A stretch of 64,000 bases of DNA. Source: Lachnospiraceae bacterium. GTDB lineage: Bacteria; Bacillota; Clostridia; Lachnospirales; Lachnospiraceae. Numbering within the stretch: the first letter of the stretch is position 1; every line of letters starts with the position of its first letter. Of the stretch, positions 61,075 to 64,000 are shown one piece after another. The notes under the pieces were generated by a model, which saw only the letters and a list, made by a program, of their open reading frames with translations, did not search any database and was not told where the DNA came from. The position numbers and the translations under genes were made by a program. The stretch is from contig JAFRWN010000020.1 of assembly GCA_017437965.1 (NCBI GenBank), forward strand, positions 16,128 to 80,127. Direction: 5' to 3'.

Positions 61075-61488
61075 TCAAATTTCCTCATCATTCGAGTGGT
61101 ACAGGTTCCTCCACTCAAGGTCTCCGTTTCCCAGCCCTTTAATCAGCATCTCCGCCGTCGCCACATTGGTCGCGAGCGGAATACTGTAGATATCGCAAAG
61201 GGGAATTACCTTATTGAAAAGATTCTCATAGTTTGATACCTTTTCGGTATCCCTTAAAAAGATCACCATGTCGAGCTGGTTCTGTTCGATCATGGTTGCA
61301 ATCTGCTGTTCTCCTCCAAGCGAACCTGCGAGGAACTTATGTACATGCAGATTGGTTGCCTCCTCGATGATACGTCCCGTAACGCCTGTTGAATAAAGGG
61401 TATGTTTCCCCAGAATACCCTTATAAGCGATACAAAGATTCTGCATCAGCATTTTTCTTGCATCATCCGCAATAAGTCCTACATTCAT
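61075..61488 (-). CDS. mgsA: Methylglyoxal synthase
   Basis: 137 residues. VGLIADDARKMLM, LYSTGVTGRIIEEATNLHVHKFLAGSLGGEQQIATMI and VIFLRDTEKVSNYENLF, IPLATNVATAEMLI are the family pattern, with the catalytic Asp in FLRD. Converts dihydroxyacetone phosphate to methylglyoxal, a bypass of lower glycolysis when phosphate is low. ATG at 61488. Two overlapping 17-spacer promoter candidates lie 50-80 bases upstream. Confidence 0.92.
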   Translation of the reverse strand: MNVGLIADDARKMLMQNLCIAYKGILGKHTLYSTGVTGRIIEEATNLHVHKFLAGSLGGEQQIATMIEQNQLDMVIFLRDTEKVSNYENLFNKVIPLCDIYSIPLATNVATAEMLIKGLGNGDLEWRNLYHSNDEEI

Positions 61489-61536
61489 ATAAACCTCATT
61501 CCGAAGCCCGAAGCTTCCCCTACATTATAAAAACTT

Positions 61537-61571
61537 ATTGTAATTTTACACCATTCCAATAACAAATTCAA
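61537..61571 (-). promoter_or_regulatory. Two overlapping promoter candidates for mgsA
   Basis: On the minus strand TTGTTA (61560-61565) with TACAAT (61537-61542), and TTGAAT (61566-61571) with TAAAAT (61543-61548), both with 17-base spacers. A GAAGC/GCTTC hairpin lies in the leader near 61500-61515. Confidence 0.55.
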
Positions 61572-61582
61572 CTAAAAATTTA

Positions 61583-61813
61583 TCAATTTGTCTTTTTCAG
61601 TTCGCTCAGGCAGTTAAAAAGTTCCATATCGGACTCTTTAACAAGCATATTTGTGGTCATTTTCCTGCCGTCAGAGCATACAAGATTTATTTCTATGACA
61701 CTTCCGACATCGACCTGTCTCTCTGCATCCTCCATAAAGGCAAAGGCCTTCGGATGATTCTGCTGGAACTGTTCCACCAGTCCCTTGAACTTAAGTACAG
61801 CACCAAAATCCAT
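61583..61813 (-). CDS. Small conserved-looking cytoplasmic protein, function unknown
   Basis: 76 residues: MDFGAVLKFKGLVEQFQ, NHPKAFAFMEDAE, and a C-terminal SDMELFNCLSELKKTN. No membrane segments or metal motifs. Helical N- and C-termini with a beta-rich middle (GSVIEINLVCSDGRKMTTNMLV) suggest a compact small fold. ATG at 61813 with AGGAT upstream. It follows the membrane protein gene by 17 bases, in the same direction. No family recognised. Confidence 0.65.
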   Translation of the reverse strand: MDFGAVLKFKGLVEQFQQNHPKAFAFMEDAERQVDVGSVIEINLVCSDGRKMTTNMLVKESDMELFNCLSELKKTN

Positions 61814-61830
61814 ATATCCTCCATTTCGTC

Positions 61831-62931
61831 TTACAAACTAAGCCCTATTCCGCTCTTTTTCCTCTTCCTTACCGAATATACGATAAAAGCTGCCGAAATC
61901 ACAACGATAAAGCTGACAGCTACCGCAGCTACGTCAAGGATCTTTTTTACATAACCCTCGCCGGCATAAATATCATATATTTCATCCTTGGAAAGATCCT
62001 TACCGAAGCTGAACGAAAAGCCGAAATCCCCGTTTGAAAACCTGAGCGTAGGCTTGCCGTCATCAGAATAGAACGGAGCCTTGCTTTCAAACTCATCACC
62101 GAGCGCGCTGTCTTTAAAATCAAGTACTGCACGGACATTGCGCACATTGTAGAAGCTTTCCAGATTATTGCCAGTATACTTTATTGTAAAGATTGTACCT
62201 TTTTCGGATATATCGGTAGGTCTTTCCATTGAAGCGAGGATACGCTGTGTATTTCTTATTTCTTTGCTTTCTCCGGGTTCAAAGCTAAGGTTGTAAACTA
62301 CAACGCAGAGCTTTTCTTCTCCGTTCTCGCTTACCCGCCACATCTGCTTTTCCACTCTTTTCGGTACACCGCCGGCTTCGTCGAGCTTTTTTTCATGATC
62401 GGCAGTCCCTGCCACCCCGTATCTGGCAAAAGCCTCGTCAAAATAGCCCGAAAACTCCATATGGTAAAGTGCATCCGAAAAAGTATCATAGGCAGATTTC
62501 TTAACGATCTTCTCTTTCGTTTCTACCGGATAGATAAATCCGTTCATCTCCTTGTCACCGACCGAAAGCTTTTCACCGCTGACAAAAATATCCTCATCGG
62601 AACCCGGCACACCGACTTCTTCCACTTTAAGAAGCCTTACAACAGCAAGCGCCGCATAGGCCCTTTTGCTGTCGCTGTTGGTAATCGTATATACCGAATC
62701 CGCTACGCAGACAAGCTCATCGCTTCCGTTTTTTTCAAAGCTGAAGCTGATATCCTCGTTTTCGAGCACTACCAGGCTGTCACTTGCGATACCGATCTCA
62801 ACACCGCTTGTTCCGTCCTGTTTCTTTACGTAGCTTCCGCTCTTTTCGGCACCGGCCCTGCAGGGGATTAAGGCAATGATGATACTTAGGCAGATAAGAA
62901 TGGAAAGCCTTCTTTTAACCAAAGCTCCCAT
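61831..62931 (-). CDS. Exported, C-terminally membrane-anchored protein, function unknown
   Basis: 366 residues. A signal peptide at 1-27 (basic start, hydrophobic core LSILICLSIIIALIPCRAGA) and a C-terminal helix (about 333-352) followed by RKRKKSGIGLSL give a bitopic protein with an external domain of about 300 residues. The external part has beta-rich segments (VYTITNSDSKRAYAALAV, FEPGESKEIRNTQRIL) that look like an Ig-like or surface fold, and no catalytic motif that I recognise. Precedes the small gene above and follows the TPR gene by 1 base. Confidence 0.6.
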   Translation of the reverse strand: MGALVKRRLSILICLSIIIALIPCRAGAEKSGSYVKKQDGTSGVEIGIASDSLVVLENEDISFSFEKNGSDELVCVADSVYTITNSDSKRAYAALAVVRLLKVEEVGVPGSDEDIFVSGEKLSVGDKEMNGFIYPVETKEKIVKKSAYDTFSDALYHMEFSGYFDEAFARYGVAGTADHEKKLDEAGGVPKRVEKQMWRVSENGEEKLCVVVYNLSFEPGESKEIRNTQRILASMERPTDISEKGTIFTIKYTGNNLESFYNVRNVRAVLDFKDSALGDEFESKAPFYSDDGKPTLRFSNGDFGFSFSFGKDLSKDEIYDIYAGEGYVKKILDVAAVAVSFIVVISAAFIVYSVRKRKKSGIGLSL

Positions 62932-62932
62932 A

Positions 62933-64000
62933 TCAGCCTCCGATCGCAGCCATCCACTGTCTTACAGTCTCCAGATATCCTCCGTCCGGATATTTGTCGC
63001 AGTATTCACGGTAATATGACATTGCCTTTGTCTTGTCACCTGCAAGCTGAGTGCTTCTGCCAAGCATGTAAAGCACTTCTTCATTGTCAGGCGAAGCCTC
63101 ATAGGCAAGTGCGAAATACTCGCTGGCCTTAGCGTAATCGCCCTCTTCATACTTTGCCTTGCCCTCTTCAAGAAGGGTTGCACCGGTAATCTCGGTGTTA
63201 AGTACGTCAGGGTATTTCTTCAGAATATCGTCATAAAGGAATTTTGCCGACTCGGACTCTTTTTCCTTGTCTGTAACGAGGAGCATTTTCTGCTTCAGGT
63301 CATAAAGCACGAACTCGCCCGGTTCTTCTTTGTTCTCGATCGAAAGGTAGAAAACATAGGCATTCAGGATATTGTCATAGTATTTTTCTTCACTGAGTGC
63401 CTTTAACTGCTCCTTGAGTCCGTCATTGTCAAGCTCAAGCATCTCTATCTTTGACTGCAGTGCGGTATTTTCCTTCTCAAGCGAATCAAGCTCTGTTAGG
63501 TAGTTTGCCAGCTCGTTTCCGTGCTGCTTTTCCCTGTCGGCCTGATCCTGCCTAAGACTCTGCTTTACGCCCGGAACTATCAGGTAGTACACCACCATGA
63601 TACCGATAAGGATTCCGGCAAGCAGGCTTACAAAAACCCTGTAATCGGGTTTGTCCTCCTCATAATTATAGTGGGGAGTGATGGACTGCTTTGCCTTTCC
63701 GTCAAGTATTTCCTTGACGTCCATATCCTCTGCGGTAGGTGTTGCAACCGTTACCGAAAGCTCGGTATTTCTCTCACGGACGCCCTTTATCGCCTTAAGG
63801 TAACGCAGGGAATCCGGATTTGCGATATCGGTCTTTAAAGTACGCTTCAGGCATTTCCTGGCCTTAGAATAGTCGCGGTTCCTCATGTAAAGAAGTGCCA
63901 GAAGCTGCCATGCCTTTACATAGTTAGGATTACGCGAAACCGCACGCTTAAGCTGAATGAGCGCCAGGTCATCCGCATCCTGTTTCATGAGCGCAAGGCC
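62933..64000 (-). CDS. TPR-repeat membrane protein, N-terminus outside the window
   Basis: At least 351 residues; the frame stays open to the window edge, so the start is probably beyond 64000. TPR units: AIQLKRAVSRNPNYVKAWQLLALLYMRNRDYSKARKCLKRTL, and near the C-terminus GKAKYEEGDYAKASEYFALAYEASPDNEEVLYMLGRS. A membrane helix lies in the middle (YRVFVSLLAGILIGIMVVYYLIVPGV), and a coiled coil (SLEKENTALQSKIEMLELDNDGLKEQLKAL) follows. Likely cytoplasm-to-outside scaffold. Function unknown. Confidence 0.65.
   Translation of the reverse strand, partial: GLALMKQDADDLALIQLKRAVSRNPNYVKAWQLLALLYMRNRDYSKARKCLKRTLKTDIANPDSLRYLKAIKGVRERNTELSVTVATPTAEDMDVKEILDGKAKQSITPHYNYEEDKPDYRVFVSLLAGILIGIMVVYYLIVPGVKQSLRQDQADREKQHGNELANYLTELDSLEKENTALQSKIEMLELDNDGLKEQLKALSEEKYYDNILNAYVFYLSIENKEEPGEFVLYDLKQKMLLVTDKEKESESAKFLYDDILKKYPDVLNTEITGATLLEEGKAKYEEGDYAKASEYFALAYEASPDNEEVLYMLGRSTQLAGDKTKAMSYYREYCDKYPDGGYLETVRQWMAAIGG

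Overview
This window looks like a chromosomal segment of an anaerobic, low-to-mid GC Firmicute of class Clostridia, most likely a Lachnospiraceae-type gut or rumen bacterium. The evidence is a four-subunit pyruvate:ferredoxin oxidoreductase, a clostridial 2[4Fe-4S] ferredoxin, a Firmicutes-type long SRP RNA with an Alu domain, a MecA adaptor, a SufC plus single SufB/D minimal Fe-S system, DHHW and DUF4358 proteins, and consensus sigma-A promoters with 17-base spacers. Species cannot be named from sequence reading alone. Most genes lie on the minus strand.

Region 1 (1-2.4 kb): the por operon (gamma, delta, alpha, start of beta). Region 2 (2.4-18.8 kb): a surface polysaccharide locus read on the minus strand. 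It holds a TagGH-like ABC exporter, five glycosyl- or polyol-phosphate transferases, enzymes for dTDP-rhamnose (RmlA, RmlC, RmlD), an FdtA/FdtB/FdtC-like set for an N-acetylated 3-amino-3,6-dideoxyhexose, and a phosphonate branch: a three-domain fusion (LicC/PntC-like nucleotidyltransferase, TagD-like cytidylyltransferase, PEP mutase) followed by an iron-dependent alcohol dehydrogenase and preceded by a TagF-like transferase. Together these suggest a capsule or teichoic-acid-like glycan carrying a C-P bonded head group. This is the most interesting system in the window. RmlB and phosphonopyruvate decarboxylase are not in the window.

Region 3 (18.8-30.5 kb): a phosphodiester glycosidase-domain membrane protein; a YhaN/SbcC-like ATPase and YhaO/SbcD-like phosphoesterase pair, both with altered active-site motifs; a GH13 glycosidase; PepD; MetK; MurA; a flavoprotein; and an acidic TPR protein. 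Region 4 (30.5-33.0 kb), plus strand: the SRP RNA, a DHHW membrane protein and a DUF4358 lipoprotein. Region 5 (33-44 kb): glycogen phosphorylase, IleRS, ProRS, a cytidylate-kinase-like protein, small membrane and redox proteins, MecA, ferredoxin, and two candidate structured RNA regions with no recognised family.

Region 6 (44-54 kb): gdpP-rplI-dnaB-sufC-sufB, a zinc/manganese-type binding lipoprotein with two Fur-family operators around its promoter, rpsF-ssb-rpsR, and small conserved genes. Region 7 (54-64 kb): plsC, murI, ddl, a palindromic 4x40-base tandem repeat in the ispE leader, rpiB, a phosphatase-fold protein without its catalytic arginine, Sua5, citrate synthase, methylglyoxal synthase, and three poorly known proteins, the last running off the window. 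No tRNA, CRISPR array, prophage, integrase or insertion sequence was seen.
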